The notes under the pieces: model-generated | What the model was told of the DNA's origin: nothing | Seen by the model: only the letters and a program-made list of their open reading frames with translations | Database searches by the model: none | Shown: one piece after another, positions 1 to 12,378 of the stretch | Position numbering within the stretch: the stretch's first letter is position 1 | Layout of the letters: every line of letters begins with the position of its first letter | Program-made: the position numbers and the translations under genes | Assembly (NCBI RefSeq): GCF_028502605.1 | Contig: NC_079233.1 | Span: 2,852,001 to 2,916,000 of the forward strand | Direction of reading: 5' to 3' | Origin: Trichoderma breve | Taxonomy: Eukaryota; Ascomycota; Sordariomycetes; Hypocreales; Hypocreaceae | DNA length: 64,000 nucleotides

Positions 1-38
1 GACTCGGCCTTTGGGTTGAGAAGTTGTGCCGCAGACAT
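1..38 (-). CDS. CCT6: T-complex protein 1 subunit zeta (CCT6), N-terminal fragment
   Basis: Only the first 12 codons are in the window; the gene runs off the left edge on the minus strand. The ATG is at 38-36. The peptide reads MSAAQLLNPKAE, which I recognise as the conserved start of fungal CCT zeta subunits, followed in the family by an SRRRGEAL-type stretch outside the window. CCT zeta is one of eight subunits of the cytosolic TRiC/CCT chaperonin, which folds actin, tubulin and WD40 proteins in an ATP-dependent cycle. The upstream base context (ATCAAG before ATG) suits a fungal start. The fragment is short, so the call rests on N-terminal identity alone. Another subunit of the same complex, CCT7, lies at 17.7-19.7 kb. 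Confidence 0.72.
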   Translation of the reverse strand, partial: MSAAQLLNPKAE

Positions 39-648
39 CTTGATGGCTCTGAGCTCGCCGGATCGATTATAAATCTCGTGGGCTCCGTGGTGGCAGTATC
101 GTGCTTTCGACAAGCTTCCCTCTGCCTGGCACCGACCCGCAATCAGAGTGGTGGGCTGGGTACTTTTTTCTGCCTTGTCCGGGTCAAAGGCGGTGTGGTG
201 GGGGTTTGACTTGTCTCTCTGTATTCTGTATTAGCAAGCCACTTCACTCACTCCGCCCAATTGCGGGCTACCCACTCTTTTGACATGGTGTATGACTTTG
301 ACGAAGATGAAGCAGACGTCTGAAAATTGAAAAAAAAGAAAGCAAATAGATGTAATTTAGTAAGAAAAATTGGAATCAAGGTTGATGGCAGGTACTATAC
401 ACAATTGGTAAATACATCGGTAAGATATAAGGTAGCCTTGGCCTTGGATCCTGGTGCTCCCCCGCCAAAAGGTACATCACAGCTCCCTATCACCAGAAGC
501 CCCTTTTCGTCCATGTAGTATGGTAATGGTATCAGGCAAGACTATTGACATCTTTAATCTCATTAGAGAGGAGACAAATAGCCTCTCAAGGAAGCATCAC
601 CATATGCCACAGCTACTGGTTCTCTTTCTACTTCAAAATACTACACGT
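39..648. other. Intergenic: CCT6 promoter and MYND-gene 3' flank
   Basis: No gene is supported here. The left part is the 5' leader and promoter of the minus-strand CCT6 start. The right part is the 3' flank of the MYND-domain gene, which ends at 649. Short open frames on the plus strand lack any recognisable protein character. Confidence 0.6.
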
Positions 649-3600
649 CTATGCACTTATGCACTCCCTCTTGTGCTGCTTCCAGTCTTGCCTCTGACAC
701 TCTGTCGAGCAATAGCTAATCTTCATACAACCCTTGCACTTCTTCAGCTTCAGCCCGTCCAATTGCTCCGTCTTTCCACATGTGTTACATTGCTCGGTCT
801 CGTCAGGTGATTCTTTCACCACCAACTTCTTCTCATCGATGACTGGCTCAACAAAAGGGACCGAGTACATCGGGCTGATTGCAATCCGCACCGCGTACTT
901 TGCCGCCTTCTCCCAAAAAGGTAGCCCAACAAAGTCATTCGGTAGATGGCCATTGCCACATGAGCAAAGCCACTGTTCTCCATGCTCAAAGCTCAGCGGT
1001 ACAGTTGCGCCGTCCTTTTTGTATTCGCAATTTGGAAGATGGTTCCAAGTACGGCATCGCTCTACTAAAGACGGTATGGTCTTCTTCCAAAGAGCCAGCT
1101 CCTCATCGTTGACTATCATCGTGCAACCTCCCATTGGATCCAATTCGTATAGAAATGTCCTCAACGCCTCGGATTCCAACATTTTCAATGAAAAGGGAAT
1201 GATGGCGGCGTCCAACACCACCGATGCCGTGTCGCCATCCAACCGTAGAGCCGATACTAGAATAACTGCTTGAATACCGCCCTTTTGCGGGTGTTTGATG
1301 AAAATCAGGCCTGTCTGACTTCCTTGTACGCCAGAGGACACCATAAACATGGTAAATAGAGATTCCTTGAAATTAACTCGCACATCTGCTGCAATTCCCG
1401 ACGTATCCACTCCATCTCTAAGCTGCCTCTCCTTTACGGAGAATTGCAGAGATGTCAGTGTTGTCAACCATGACAAGCGCCCCTTGTCCTTCAAATCAAT
1501 GATGGGCAAGTTATCAAGGTTGAGATGTGGCATATTAACAGCCACGGGAAGACCGCGAGGCGCAATCACAGTAGGAGAAACAAAATCTCCCAAGACCTTG
1601 CTCTGCTTCGGATCTGCCAGAGGGGCAATCACCTCGATGTATCCAGATGTACGAGCAATCCGAGTTTTGCTGCCGATGCTTGTCACGGGAATTGGATATC
1701 TGAGCGGGCAGATCAACTCTTTCTTGCCAAACACGATGTTGATAGTGAAGGGATCACCCTGCTGTAATTCGATAGGTGCCTTATTCTGTAACAGTTTTTT
1801 GCCCATCTTTGAGGAAATCTGCAAGTGTGCAGTTAAATATTCAATGGCTTTTTTATTCGAGGCCAATTCGGCCATCAATGTCATAGGGCCTTCACTGCTC
1901 GCCTTGGCAACATCATCATTCAATGGCTTTACGCCACCGCTCATTACCTTGTGCGCTGTCGTGCCCGGCATAAGCTTGGATACAAACACTCTTGTCGTAT
2001 CTGACAACGCTGCTTCATAAACCGTACTCGACATGCCCAGCATTATGGCCATAAGAGCGGTACTAGAAGAAGCCGTAGTTAGCTCTAGGCCGACCAAGCT
2101 CGTTACTGGTTCCTCAACCAGCGCAGCTATAGGCACCAAAAAGGTCGCCACCAAAGGTGATGTTCCCGACCAACAAAGCTCATCTTCTTCTATGCTCACG
2201 ATTGCGTCTCCCGAAGAAATGTCGCCTGTTGTCGACGCTCGGCCAAAAACAATATGAACATCATCAAACACGTCGAGTCTCCTCATAGAACTTTTGCCGC
2301 TAGACTTCAGAGTGCCTATCAAGGTCGGAACTGGAGCTGCCGGCTTAGGTTGAGGAAATAATTTAGCAAAGGCATCTCGAGGGACAACCAAGGTAACGGC
2401 AACCATGGGTGAGAGATGCTTCCATCCACTGAGAGGCCCTTGACGAGGTATCGTCGCTACGACGTCATCATACTTGTCGTCATCAATCCTAGTTGTAGTA
2501 TGGAGGTTATTGAGAGATAACTGGAGGCGAAAATCTTGTATCTGTTCCGCAGCCATGTGCAGATTGTTTTCTTCCTCTATTCTCTTTAGCAAACCGCTGA
2601 GCACTGTATCCCAATCAGTCTTCACTCGGCCCTGGATGACTTTGAGTAAAGCAGTGAAGCTTCCGCGATGGAAATGGGGATAGCTATGAAGGACCCTCCT
2701 ACCAGAGGGATCACGGTGACCATCGTCCATTTCGTTTGCAAACATCTCAGAATACATCTGAAACAGAATTTCGCCGACGTCTTTGACTTTCATGTGCAGC
2801 TTGGGTCGCTCCATGTCATAACCACCAAATTGGTCTTCACGCTTCCATGCTAGACGAACATGGAACTGAGTCTGTGTCGTGCCGCCAGCTTTGCCCATCG
2901 CCGATATAAAGATCTCATCCACGTGAGATTCAGCCTTTGCATTTGTCCAGACATGCAAAGGGGTAAGACCCAATAACAGAGATACTGTAGACGATGGGCC
3001 GTGTAACACCTGGTCAAGAGACTGTTTGCCAGATCTGCGGTTGTCCAGGAGCTGCTCCGTAAAAAGTGTTGTCCAAGGCGTGGCTTTTAGTAGAGGCGCT
3101 GTAGATACAAGGATATTCAAGACTTCAAAGTGATCCGATAAGTTGGAAGTGTCGATGGCGTCGAATTTGATCGGCGCACTACCACCACGTCCATATGATG
3201 CCTTGTCCAAACGGAGGACTTTTGAATCCCACAGACGCCTATACCAGTTCGCGGATACTTCGCCGGCTGCATCACAATATTGGAGAGTATGACTAAATGC
3301 GAAAGCGTCGGAAATGACAAGGCGGACACACACGCTGTCCTTTAAGTTTCTGAAAGCTTGAACCCATGCAAAGAATTGTACCCTAGCTGCTGCTGCAATT
3401 TTATGCTTCTCGTCATCAACATCAGGCTTCAGGGGAGAATTCGTTGGCAAATCTGTGAATGCGGTTGCGAGGTGGAAACTGAGCAGGGGGTCATTGCCAT
3501 AGTGGAAAAGTTCCCAGTCGGAGAGCAGGCCAACCAGCATAGGATTTGGTATCCTGGCAGTCTTCCCTTGGATCATTGCAACTCCCGTTTTCCAGTAATG

Positions 3601-4379
3601 TTGGAAATTCTCAGGCAAGGCAAACTTAGATGTAAGAGCGAGGGGGGCAGCTGATCGCATCCCTGTTAGAATCATCGAGCCCTCCTCTATGACTCCCTTG
3701 GATAGGGCGAGGTTCGTTGATAGCTTGGTAGCTTGCTTGCTTCTGTCATCCTTTTCTGCTGCGCCAAGAATGCGCTGAAGAGAGTCGCGAACATCACGCA
3801 GGGTATCCTCATCGCAAATTTTGATAACTGAGCCAAACGGGCTAGTGGTGAAAGAGTCGAGCGATTCCAGCATGGGAATTATTGACTTGACATGCCGGAC
3901 AAGGCGCTCTACGGTCTGTTCGTCCAAGTACATGTGGTAGTATATGTCCCAGAGTGCCTCGCTGTCGATGACTTCTCCATCAGCCAATATCATAGTCAGG
4001 AAGACTAGGTTCCGTGCTATCACGTAGTTAGGATAAGCTGCTTATAAAACACAATCCTTGTAGGATTTCAGCATTGCCAAACTAACCAATGATATTTTCG
4101 TCAATATCACAGCATGTAAAGTCCAGTTTTCTGTCAGCTAAAAGACGAAGAAACTGTCAGCCCAGATGCAACTTGGTCTACATAGAATAAGTAATGCTTG
4201 AACTCACGAAGTCCCCGCTGTACATAGGAAGTGTACAAAACATTCCTCAAATCACCGCAGCCAAGTGAAAGTAAGCTCGCATCTTGGCCATGGGGGATGC
4301 TTCGTGCCAAATTCGTTGCAGGCGTGTTCCCGATGGCGTACAGCCATCGATATCGGTAGGCAACGGTAGGCGTCAACAT
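649..4379 (-). CDS. DUF4470 / MYND zinc-finger protein
   Basis: Exons on the minus strand are 4379-4208, 4137-4087 and 4016-649, giving 1196 residues. Both introns (70 bp each) have GT and AG ends, and the phases close exactly. The N-terminus (about residues 10-100) carries the DUF4470 signature: IGNTPA, LLSLGCGDLRNVLYT, then LDFTCCDID and IARNL, with the last two elements split by the introns. A long middle region has no domain I can name. The C-terminus is a MYND zinc finger with CNTCGK, CKGCMKISYCSTECQ and the closing HKREC, covering the Cys/His ligands of the family. MYND fingers bind proline-rich peptides and mediate protein-protein contacts. DUF4470-MYND proteins are a large fungal family of unknown function. 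The exon-3 open frame alone lacks an ATG and would lose the DUF4470 start, so the three-exon model is preferred. Confidence 0.85.
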
Positions 4380-5369
4380 TTTTGAAATATCAATGCATCA
4401 CCGGCAAGAGTAAAATGAATGCTCAATATGAGAGGCTAATGAAATATTAAACAGCAAACAGCGTCAACATCTAGCGATTAAAGCATCTACCAGAGAGTGA
4501 AGGTGGTGGAAAGAGAAGAAAACTGAGGGCGGGGAGGTCCAAGTATGTGTACTGTGAGAAATAGGGTAGCAGCTAGGTAAAAGGCACCTGGGCAGCCTTA
4601 TCTGCCAGAATTTGTCCAACTGGCGAGACGTCATTAGCATCACACCGCCGGCAGAAAAAAAAACAAACATGCCCTGCATTTAATATAATTATTGCATGTA
4701 CGACAGCACGATGTCCCAATCATCTTCCACCAGATGCAGCCACGAATTCTCTTTTTCACGATGCGGTGAAGGAGATAGTTCAACTCTTCTCACTCGAGCG
4801 GCGATCAGCAGGCCGACTCTGAACTGACTGCGGGCAAGAAGGTTGGATGGACAATGACATAGGCGGGTTGCACTGAATCAACATCACAGAGAACAGATCA
4901 CAGAGACAATCGGTACGCTTCCACAATATCCAGGCTCATTCGTACTCTAGTGTCCCTAGGTAAATATCCTCAAAACTCCGAACAAATAGCCAAAGAGGGA
5001 CCCGGTGCCGGATTCCCGTGGAGGAGCCTCGTTTCCAAGCATCAATCGCGTTGTAACATGACAGCATATCCAGACAAAGGAAAAAATACAATCCCCCAGT
5101 TTTAATCCCCAAACCCATTCCTCCCCCGTATTGTACAATTGAACTGACACCATAGTTCCAACATGGCCAGCCGTGGTTCTTACACGGCAAATAAAGGCCA
5201 TTGGGGTGCCAAAAGAAACCTTATAACGCAAGGAAAAGAATAAAATTATCCCGATCATTCGACCCGGTTCAGATTAAGGCGTCATCGTAATATCGACTCG
5301 ACATATATAAGACAAGTTCAGAATATATCATGGCGCAAGTAGGTATATTCGACGCATTTGAGCATCTCA
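4380..5369. other. Intergenic, about 1 kb
   Basis: This is the promoter side of the DUF4470-MYND gene and the 3' flank of the C2H2 regulator. I see no convincing coding sequence. It contains short A runs and a GC-neutral spacer with no repeat. Confidence 0.5.
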
Positions 5370-6827
5370 TCAAAAGTAATAGCCGTTGTCGTTGAGCATG
5401 CTGACGGCTACACCGTTGAATTCGTCGAATTTGGGCATCATCATCAGGCTCTGGTCACGATCCAGCGGGATGAAACTGTCGTCGTTGGTGAACTGGCGAA
5501 GTAGATCGTCTTCCTGTTCGCTGATGCTCAGGGGCAAAGGTGCGCCCATTGTTGTCAAGCCCATCATCATGCCGCCGGCGGGGAAGCTGACGACTTCATC
5601 CGCCGTTGTTGATGTGGCGGGATCCAGCTCGAAGAAATGAGAGGGCGGCGATGACGATGACTGAGAGAGACCGGGTGGCGTGTTGTAATGACCTGGTGTG
5701 CTCTTTCCGGGAGAAGAAGGATGTGAGGCCCTCTCCATGATCGCTTCCGGGGATACATATGAGTGCACACTGGCTTCTGAAGTTGAAGGAGATGCGACGA
5801 CGGTGCTGTTGACTGGTGGAGTGGGTAGACTGGGCATCGGGGCCGACGAGACCGAGCGCGGTGGTTCAACTTCACGTTCGATTTCAATATCCAGCACCTC
5901 ATCCAGCACATCGAGTTCATATCCGGGAGAGCCAACGTTTGAAATGTCCGAATAGCCCGAAAACGAAGAGATGGAGCTGATGGACATGTTTTTCTTCCTG
6001 GTCTTTGCGGATTTCTCAAGTCGCGCGTCCAATTCCGGACGATTCTTCTTAGGTCGTCCTCTCTTCACGCTCTTCCTCACAATGCCATCAAAGGCGCCGA
6101 CACACATGCCTCGCTGACGGTGTCTCGTGAGAGCATCATGTCGCGCAAACTTGTTGCCGCAGTCGCAAGGGTACGGCTTGATCCCAGTGTGAATCTTGGC
6201 GTGTCTCTTGAGATCGTGCTGCCGAACAAAGCACTTCATGCAGGCCGGGCACTGGTACTGGCGGTCGTTGAGATGTGTCTGGACGTGGGACTTGATGTTC
6301 TCTTTGCGGCCAAACTGTTTCCCGCAGTCCTCGAACAGACAAGTCCACTTGCCGTCTGTCGTCTCGGGTCCCTGGATGAACTGGGCAATCTCTTCGACAG
6401 TGACCCCTGTCTCGGTTCGCGTCTCATCGATATTGATATCGGCGATGCTGGCCGCGCTCGCGATGCTTGCCGCTGACTCGGTGCGACGATGGCGATTAGG
6501 GCGATCGGCAGGAGAATTCTGCGCGCCGTAGCTGTGATTGAGCCGAGGCTGCGGCGGCTGAGCAGTATAACCGCTGCCAGCTACGGGCATCATCTGTGAT
6601 CCTTCTAGCTTTGTCATTGGGTGAGGCATCCAATTATCAGCAGTAACATTGTCAATGCGCCCTGGTAACTTAGCTGATTCATACTTCATATTGTTCATGT
6701 TCATATAGTGCGATGTCTGCATGGGTATAGCGTTCAAGGGCTTGTCGCTTGGAAAGGCGCTTGGGCAGGTTGTGCCTGTAGCAGCTGAGAGGCTCGGCTC
6801 GGCTTGCTGTCGCATTTCATCAAACAT
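5370..6827 (-). CDS. C2H2 zinc-finger transcription factor, Swi5/Ace2 type
   Basis: With the ATG at 6827 the protein has 485 residues. Three tandem fingers lie at about residues 161-185 (CLFEDC...HVQTH), 191-213 (CPACMKC...HAKIH) and 219-242 (a CDCG finger closing with a final Cys instead of His). This is the arrangement of yeast Swi5/Ace2 and their filamentous homologues. A basic GRPKKNRPE patch follows directly, a likely nuclear localisation signal, then an acidic Ser-rich region. Upstream of the fingers is an ASIASAASIA repeat. Swi5/Ace2 factors drive late-mitosis and cell-separation genes in yeast; in filamentous fungi they affect septation, conidiation and development. The open frame extends in frame to 6995, but those 56 extra residues look like leader, so the start is uncertain and an upstream exon is possible. 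The third finger's terminal Cys is typical of the family. Confidence 0.88.
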   Translation of the reverse strand: MFDEMRQQAEPSLSAATGTTCPSAFPSDKPLNAIPMQTSHYMNMNNMKYESAKLPGRIDNVTADNWMPHPMTKLEGSQMMPVAGSGYTAQPPQPRLNHSYGAQNSPADRPNRHRRTESAASIASAASIADINIDETRTETGVTVEEIAQFIQGPETTDGKWTCLFEDCGKQFGRKENIKSHVQTHLNDRQYQCPACMKCFVRQHDLKRHAKIHTGIKPYPCDCGNKFARHDALTRHRQRGMCVGAFDGIVRKSVKRGRPKKNRPELDARLEKSAKTRKKNMSISSISSFSGYSDISNVGSPGYELDVLDEVLDIEIEREVEPPRSVSSAPMPSLPTPPVNSTVVASPSTSEASVHSYVSPEAIMERASHPSSPGKSTPGHYNTPPGLSQSSSSPPSHFFELDPATSTTADEVVSFPAGGMMMGLTTMGAPLPLSISEQEDDLLRQFTNDDSFIPLDRDQSLMMMPKFDEFNGVAVSMLNDNGYYF

Positions 6828-9572
6828 GTGCGTACGGATACCAAAGGCAAAATTGCTCCAGTGACAAACGGTGAAGTTGGTGAAGAATGAATGGATTCCA
6901 GATCCAAGTTCAAGGGCCAGCTGAGCTGCAGTAATGGTTCCCAGGAGCTCAAGTATGGGATGGGATGCCGTCGCCACGGCAACGCGCCAGCGCAAACGTC
7001 TCCACCAATAGCCCGCGTCTATCAGGCTAGATGTGGCAGCTTAAAACAACCGGGCAATATTGAGACAAGTCCAGGAACAAAGAAAAGAGCTGCTGTGTGG
7101 CGATGCCGTCCGTGTTGACTCCCGTGGTCCGCAGTTGGGCGAGGATGTATGAGTTGTCCGCCCGTTTACTGGCTTTCCCATGCTCATGACCATGTCGCTA
7201 CTCCATATCTTCATGTACACATCTCTCGCTTACTCTGTGAACGTGAGATTGATGCATATGAATTCAAGCATTACTTCTTATGAAAATTCAAGAAAGTCGC
7301 ATACTGGAACATGGCTCTGGCATACCCGTCCTCTACATCATCTAGTCTATGACGGTGGTGATAGATTGATTCCCCTTAGCAGGAGACTTCGAGGGACGCC
7401 ATGTTTCACGTCGAGATCGATATCTTACCCAAGTGGTAGCCAGAGTGTCTGTGTTTTCACACCCTTGCATCCCTGGGAAGTACAAGTACAAGCGCAAGAC
7501 ATGGATATCTCCCAAGGCTGTGCCAAGCAAGCACCAATTGCTTCCCCAGAAGAGGCCGCGCCTTGTTTCGCGACCGAGCACATGCTATCCGCCCGCACTA
7601 TCTGCTTTAGACAATGTACCTGTACCTCGTACTCGGTGTTTTCTCATTAAAACGGCCCTATGACTACCTTGATAGCAGCTGACGCGCACCATGGCAACGC
7701 AGATTGCGCCCATAACATTGGATGCGATCGTGCTAAGCGCTATGGCTTTTTATAGTAATATTTATCGACGTCACCAAGGCTGCCCGAAGCGGAAATTACT
7801 CGCCGGGCAATCTCGCTCCAGGGCTTGGTGTCCTCAGCAATAACAAACAAGCTGAGGCCAATCAATGGGCCAAGTTAAATGAGGGCCGACTCGTGAGCAA
7901 AAAAAGTACCAGACGCAGACATGAGTACAGTAGTGCCGCGGCTGAGGGAGTAAATATTATCATTTGAGCAGGCCACTAAGACGACGTAGCGGCCATCCAT
8001 CTTGGGGGGACCATCAACATTACTGCATTAGAACAAGATGAAGACGGCATCTAGACGCCATTCGGGCGGGACGGGAGCGAAGTGGCTGGCTGGAACACGC
8101 CACTGTTGAGCCACTGCCGGCTCGTGGATTGGACTGACAGATGGAAGGGGACCAGCTACTGCACATGCAAGATGCTGATGATACGATACGATGCATTCCA
8201 TCCTGGGGTGTCTTCCCCGCTTGCTCACGTCGGAAAGCCTTGCCTGGGCGACGGACCAAGGAGGACATACCCAGCTAGTAGGACGGCTAACTGCTGCTAC
8301 GACATGGCACCGCTCCCAACGAGCTGGTACATCCATACGTTGAAATGGAGTGCAGAGTGCCGTATGGAGAATAGAGCTGGAAGTGCTGCTAGAGCATACA
8401 GTAGCATAGGTAGGGAGATGGCGCCCATGTTGCTGCATTCTAGCTGCAGGCCTCACCTACATGAAAAAATGGAGTATCCCGGTCTTTGAGTGAGCTAGGT
8501 CTAGCCAACTGACATGGAGCTTGTCCACGGCATCTGGCGGGAAGAAGAGAAGATGCGATGACTCCACAAAGCTTGAATGATGTCTAAGATACAGTACGAG
8601 TATGAAGTAATGGAGAGACAGGCGCCAGGCAGGCGGCAGATGGAAAAGAAACCAGACCCGTATCATTCGACGGTTGACCAGGAGAGTACGCATTGGGAAA
8701 CTCGGAGAGCAGCGTCCAACATGTACTCAGATGGTATTGCAGAATGAGACACAGCACCAAATAGTAGTTGATTGCGTTTGGCTAGGTTGGAATAAATCAG
8801 AGACAGTATGAGTGCGATTCATAGATCTTAGACATTGACCGCCCTTCCTGACTAGCCCTTTAATGGCGACAAAATCATCAACCGTCCTCACCGTCCTCAC
8901 CGTCTTCACCCTCATCAACCGCCAGATAGACTCCCAATAACTCCTACCTGTAAATATGATGGATGGATCAAATGCCCACCTCAGTGCTTCTTCCCTGTAG
9001 GTAGATTAGTGCCTACATGTACTGCTAGTACTATACCATGCCAACATGTACTCTGTAATGCGTCCCCATCGGACCTCTCCAGTTAAATTGAATCCATCAA
9101 TGGGGCACTTCCTTCATCTCGCGAACCAGCGCCGCTACATGTTTAGCACCTGCAGCACTAGGTCGGCTCGTGCTGCGCTTTTTTCCCTCTTCAGTGGCCC
9201 GCGATGGGAGTTTCCGGGTTGTGCGTCGCCTGCTCGGGGGCGCGATAGGCCTATAAGCCGCCTGTAACCTGCCCGCTGGCCAATGCCATTCACTGCGCCA
9301 ACCTAACAGAAGGGTTCGTCGGCTGAGCGAGAAAAAAAAAAAGTGCCGGGGGGATCCTGGCCAGGGCTCAATATCTGGTGACCGACCTTTCGACTTCATT
9401 TCGTCACCCTTGAAAATCCCTCCTCCACTGTCATTGGCTGCCCACTGGCTGACTCCGGAAAACTGATTTCAAGGAATTGAAATCCGGTTTGCACTTTTTC
9501 TCACGTTGCTCAACACAAGACGACGCTTCCTTTACGCCAGCATTTCCTGACGCCTTGTCGCGGATCGCAGCC
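6828..9572. other. Long intergenic region between two divergent genes
   Basis: About 2.7 kb separates the minus-strand C2H2 regulator from the plus-strand CBS-PB1 gene. I find no supported gene. Open frames near 7180-7650 and 8028-8456 have no family features and lack fungal start and splice context. Such a long upstream region is common for developmental regulators and probably holds a complex promoter and a long 5' leader. A degenerate 9-bp tandem repeat lies at 8881-8916. Confidence 0.5.
8881..8916. repeat. Short tandem repeat, 9-bp unit, about four copies
   Basis: Four successive 9-bp units of the form ACCGTCCTC, two exact and two with substitutions, lie in the spacer upstream of the Swi5/Ace2-like regulator. 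No coding role is apparent. Confidence 0.7.
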
Positions 9573-11857
9573 ATGTCCATGGTCAACGCCTCCAGAGGGA
9601 ACAATCCCAGCCGAAATCAACCCCGAAGCACCACGCCGTTCAATAATGGCCCTGCCGTCGCGAGTTCCGGCATCCCTCGCCCTGTTCTAGATGCCCAGCA
9701 GCAGCCAAACGAGTCCTCTGCCAGTCTCAGCGCGAGCAGACAGAAACAATCTAAGCGCGATGAGGTACGTGATGGCATCTATCACAACAAGTTGCGCTCG
9801 AGTCAGGTGGAGAGTTGTTTTGAGGGAGGGGGAAAGAGAGCTAGCTAGCTACTCACTATCATGTTCACCACCCCTCACTGCAGTGGCTAACTTGGGCGTC
9901 ATGTAGGCGATCCGCAGGAAACTGGAGAGCGACCTCTCCAAAAAGAAGACTCTCACGGGCCGGTCACGACAGATTCGCAGAGCCCCTCCCGGAACTGTGC
10001 TTGCCCTCAAGCCCAGCCAGGCTCTCCAGATCAAGCCTGCCACCACTGTCTCCGAGGCTGCTCAGCTGATGGCTGCGAAGAGGGAGGACTGCGTGCTGGT
10101 TACCGACGATGAGGACCGGATTGCTGGTATCTTCACGGCCAAGGATCTTGCTTTTCGCGTGGTCGGAGCTGGACTCAAGGCTGCCAATGTCACGATTGCT
10201 GAAATCATGACCAAGAACCCCCTCTGTGCCAGGACCGACACGAGCGCCACGGATGCGTTGGACCTGATGGTTCGCAAGGGCTTCCGTCACCTGCCCGTCA
10301 TGGATGAGAACCAGGATATCTCGGGTGTGCTGGATATCACAAAGTGCTTCTACGACGCCATGGAGAAGCTGGAGCGCGCATACTCTTCCTCGAGGAAGCT
10401 GTACGACGCTCTCGAGGGAGTGCAGTCCGAGTTGGGCGCCAGCCAGCCTCAGCAGATTATCCAGTATGTGGAGGCTCTCCGGTCCAAGATGTCTGGGCCC
10501 ACACTCGAGTCCGTGTTGAACGGCATCCCGCCGACCACGGTGAGCGTCCGGACCTCGGTCAAAGAAGCTGCGGCCATGATGAAGGAAAACCACACCACTG
10601 CGGTGCTCGTGCAGGACCAGGGGGCCATTACGGGCATTTTTACGAGCAAGGACGTCGTTCTTCGTGTCATTGCTCCAGGCCTTGACCCGGCCAATTGCAG
10701 CGTCGTGCGTGTCATGACCCCTCACCCCGATTTTGCCCCAATGGACATGACCATTCAGGCTGCCCTGCGAAAGATGCATGGTAAGCAACCTCTAGTTTCC
10801 CCATCCTCCCTCACCTTTACTGCTCTCATCCTAGCCTTATGGCTACCACATTTTTCGCGTGCCCAAGAAGCATCAAAACATGGTCAAGCATGTGTCTAAC
10901 ACTCATATTTCAGATGGCCATTATCTCAACCTTCCCGTCATGAACGATGGCGGTGAGATTGTGGGAATGGTGGATGTGCTCAAGCTGACTTATGCTACGC
11001 TGGAGCAAATCAACACCATGTCGAGTGACAATGGCGAGGGCCCGGCGTGGAACAAGTTTTGGCTTTCCATCGACCACGAGACGGAGTCGATGGTGTCTGG
11101 CGACGGCAGCCACAGCCATCACCACGCTCACCATTCTCGCATGATGTCGCCCGAGGCAAACCGCCTTGGAGACAGCGTCGCTCCCAACGACTCTGCATCG
11201 CACATCGGACTGGACTCGCCTCCTCATTCCATCGCCCCAGAGGTGACAACCGCCGACGTTCCGTTTGCTTTCAAATTCAAGGCACCTTCGGGACGTGTTC
11301 ACCGGCTGCAGGTGGTTGCATCGCAAGGCATAGAAGCATTTGTGCATGCCGTTGCATCCAAGCTTGGAAGTGAACTCGACAGCATCGGAGGCATGCCGGA
11401 TGTTTTAGAGGGCAGAATCGACGGTCCTGGGTTTGCTCTCAGCTACATGGACAACGAGGGTGACACCGTGTCCATCACCACCGATAACGATCTCCTGGAG
11501 GCCATCCTCCTCGCCCGCCAGGCACATCTCGAGAAGGTTGATCTCTTTGTCCATGACTCAGAGAAGCCGCCTACAACACCCTCGTTGGACACCCTGCCAA
11601 CCCCAGTTTCGTCATCCACCGGCCTTCGTGAGCGCCGGAGAGCCTACGAGGAGGAAGAGTCAGAGAGCGAGGAGGAGGAATCCGAGGAGGAGGAGGAGCA
11701 GCGGCCCGCGCGCCGTTCGCGGAGATCAAGGACGATTGTCCACCAGGAGCAGATTATTGCCGGCGTACCCAACGACCTGTTGCTGCCCGGAGCCATTGTT
11801 ACCCTTGCGGTGGTTATAATTGGTGTGTTTACTATTGCCAGAGCGACTAGCCGGTAA
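9573..11857 (+). CDS. CBS-PB1 domain protein, tail-anchored (Mug70-like)
   Basis: Exons are 9573-9764, 9907-10780 and 10914-11857, giving 669 residues. The phases agree at both introns (donors GTACGT and GTAAGC; the second has a CTAAC branch site). After a disordered N-terminus come two pairs of CBS motifs (about residues 90-215 and 255-390). A PB1 domain at about 472-569 includes an OPCA-like stretch (YMDNEGDTVSITTDNDL). A Glu-rich segment, a basic cluster (RRSRRSR) and a single hydrophobic C-terminal helix of about 20 residues with a short tail follow, as in a tail-anchored membrane protein. CBS pairs bind adenine nucleotides or related ligands, and PB1 domains form heterodimers with other PB1 proteins. 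The layout matches Schizosaccharomyces pombe Mug70; the molecular role is not established. An in-frame ATG at 9477 would add 32 residues, but 9573 has the better context. Confidence 0.88.
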
Positions 11858-12378
11858 AAAGAGAGCAATGCGTCCCCTTTGCGGGATTCTTTTCAATAAT
11901 GACCTTACGAAGAAAAAGTTGGTTGGCATTGGTAACTGTAGATTTCTCAAGCACAGACAAATCGTCATAGATTTAGGGCTTTTTTACTTTGTCTCCTGTT
12001 TTATCAAATCTCAATTTTATTTTCTCGCAGCTCAATATCATGTCATCAGTATCTGCTCATCAGCTCGTGCTTCCATACCATTGATGTCAGACAGCATTTT
12101 AACGTGCTTTTAGCATGGCTGCAGCCGATGCAAGATGGCGTGTCAATCACAAGCCTCAAAACGACGTGGGGTAATTTTGTGCTGCCAAATTGATGGCGGG
12201 GTCATTTTGCTCGCAGGCTTACCTGTGCCTTAGCTGCTCTAAAATTCTAGCGGCTGCTTTTGCCTAGCGGAACCGGAAAATGTGCACCGCCGTAGAGACC
12301 CCATCCGTACCGGCGTGATCCAAATTTTGGACCGATGCGAGCAAGTCGGACGACAGTTGGAGCAAAACGAACGCCGCC
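11858..12378. other. Intergenic: 3' flank of CBS-PB1 gene and MRP4 promoter
   Basis: About 520 bp with no gene. The left half is T-rich, as expected of a 3' untranslated region. The right half is the promoter of the mitochondrial ribosomal protein gene. Confidence 0.5.

Noticed and set aside
734..1273. Plus-strand open frame of 179 codons
   Set aside because: It lies antisense to the third exon of the DUF4470-MYND gene and has no features of its own.
6828..6995. In-frame N-terminal extension of the Swi5/Ace2-like protein to 6995
   Set aside because: The 56 extra residues do not resemble the family; ATG at 6827 is preferred, though an unseen upstream exon remains possible.
7180..7650. Plus-strand open frame of 156 codons upstream of the C2H2 regulator
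   Set aside because: Composition is ordinary non-coding; no domain, no fungal start context and no splice-supported extension.
8028..8456. Minus-strand open frame of 142 codons
   Set aside because: Overlaps comparable open frames on both strands, which is typical of GC-rich non-coding DNA; no recognisable motif.
9964..10788. Minus-strand open frame of 274 codons
   Set aside because: Exact antisense shadow of the CBS exons, with His/Gly-rich composition caused by codon usage opposite.
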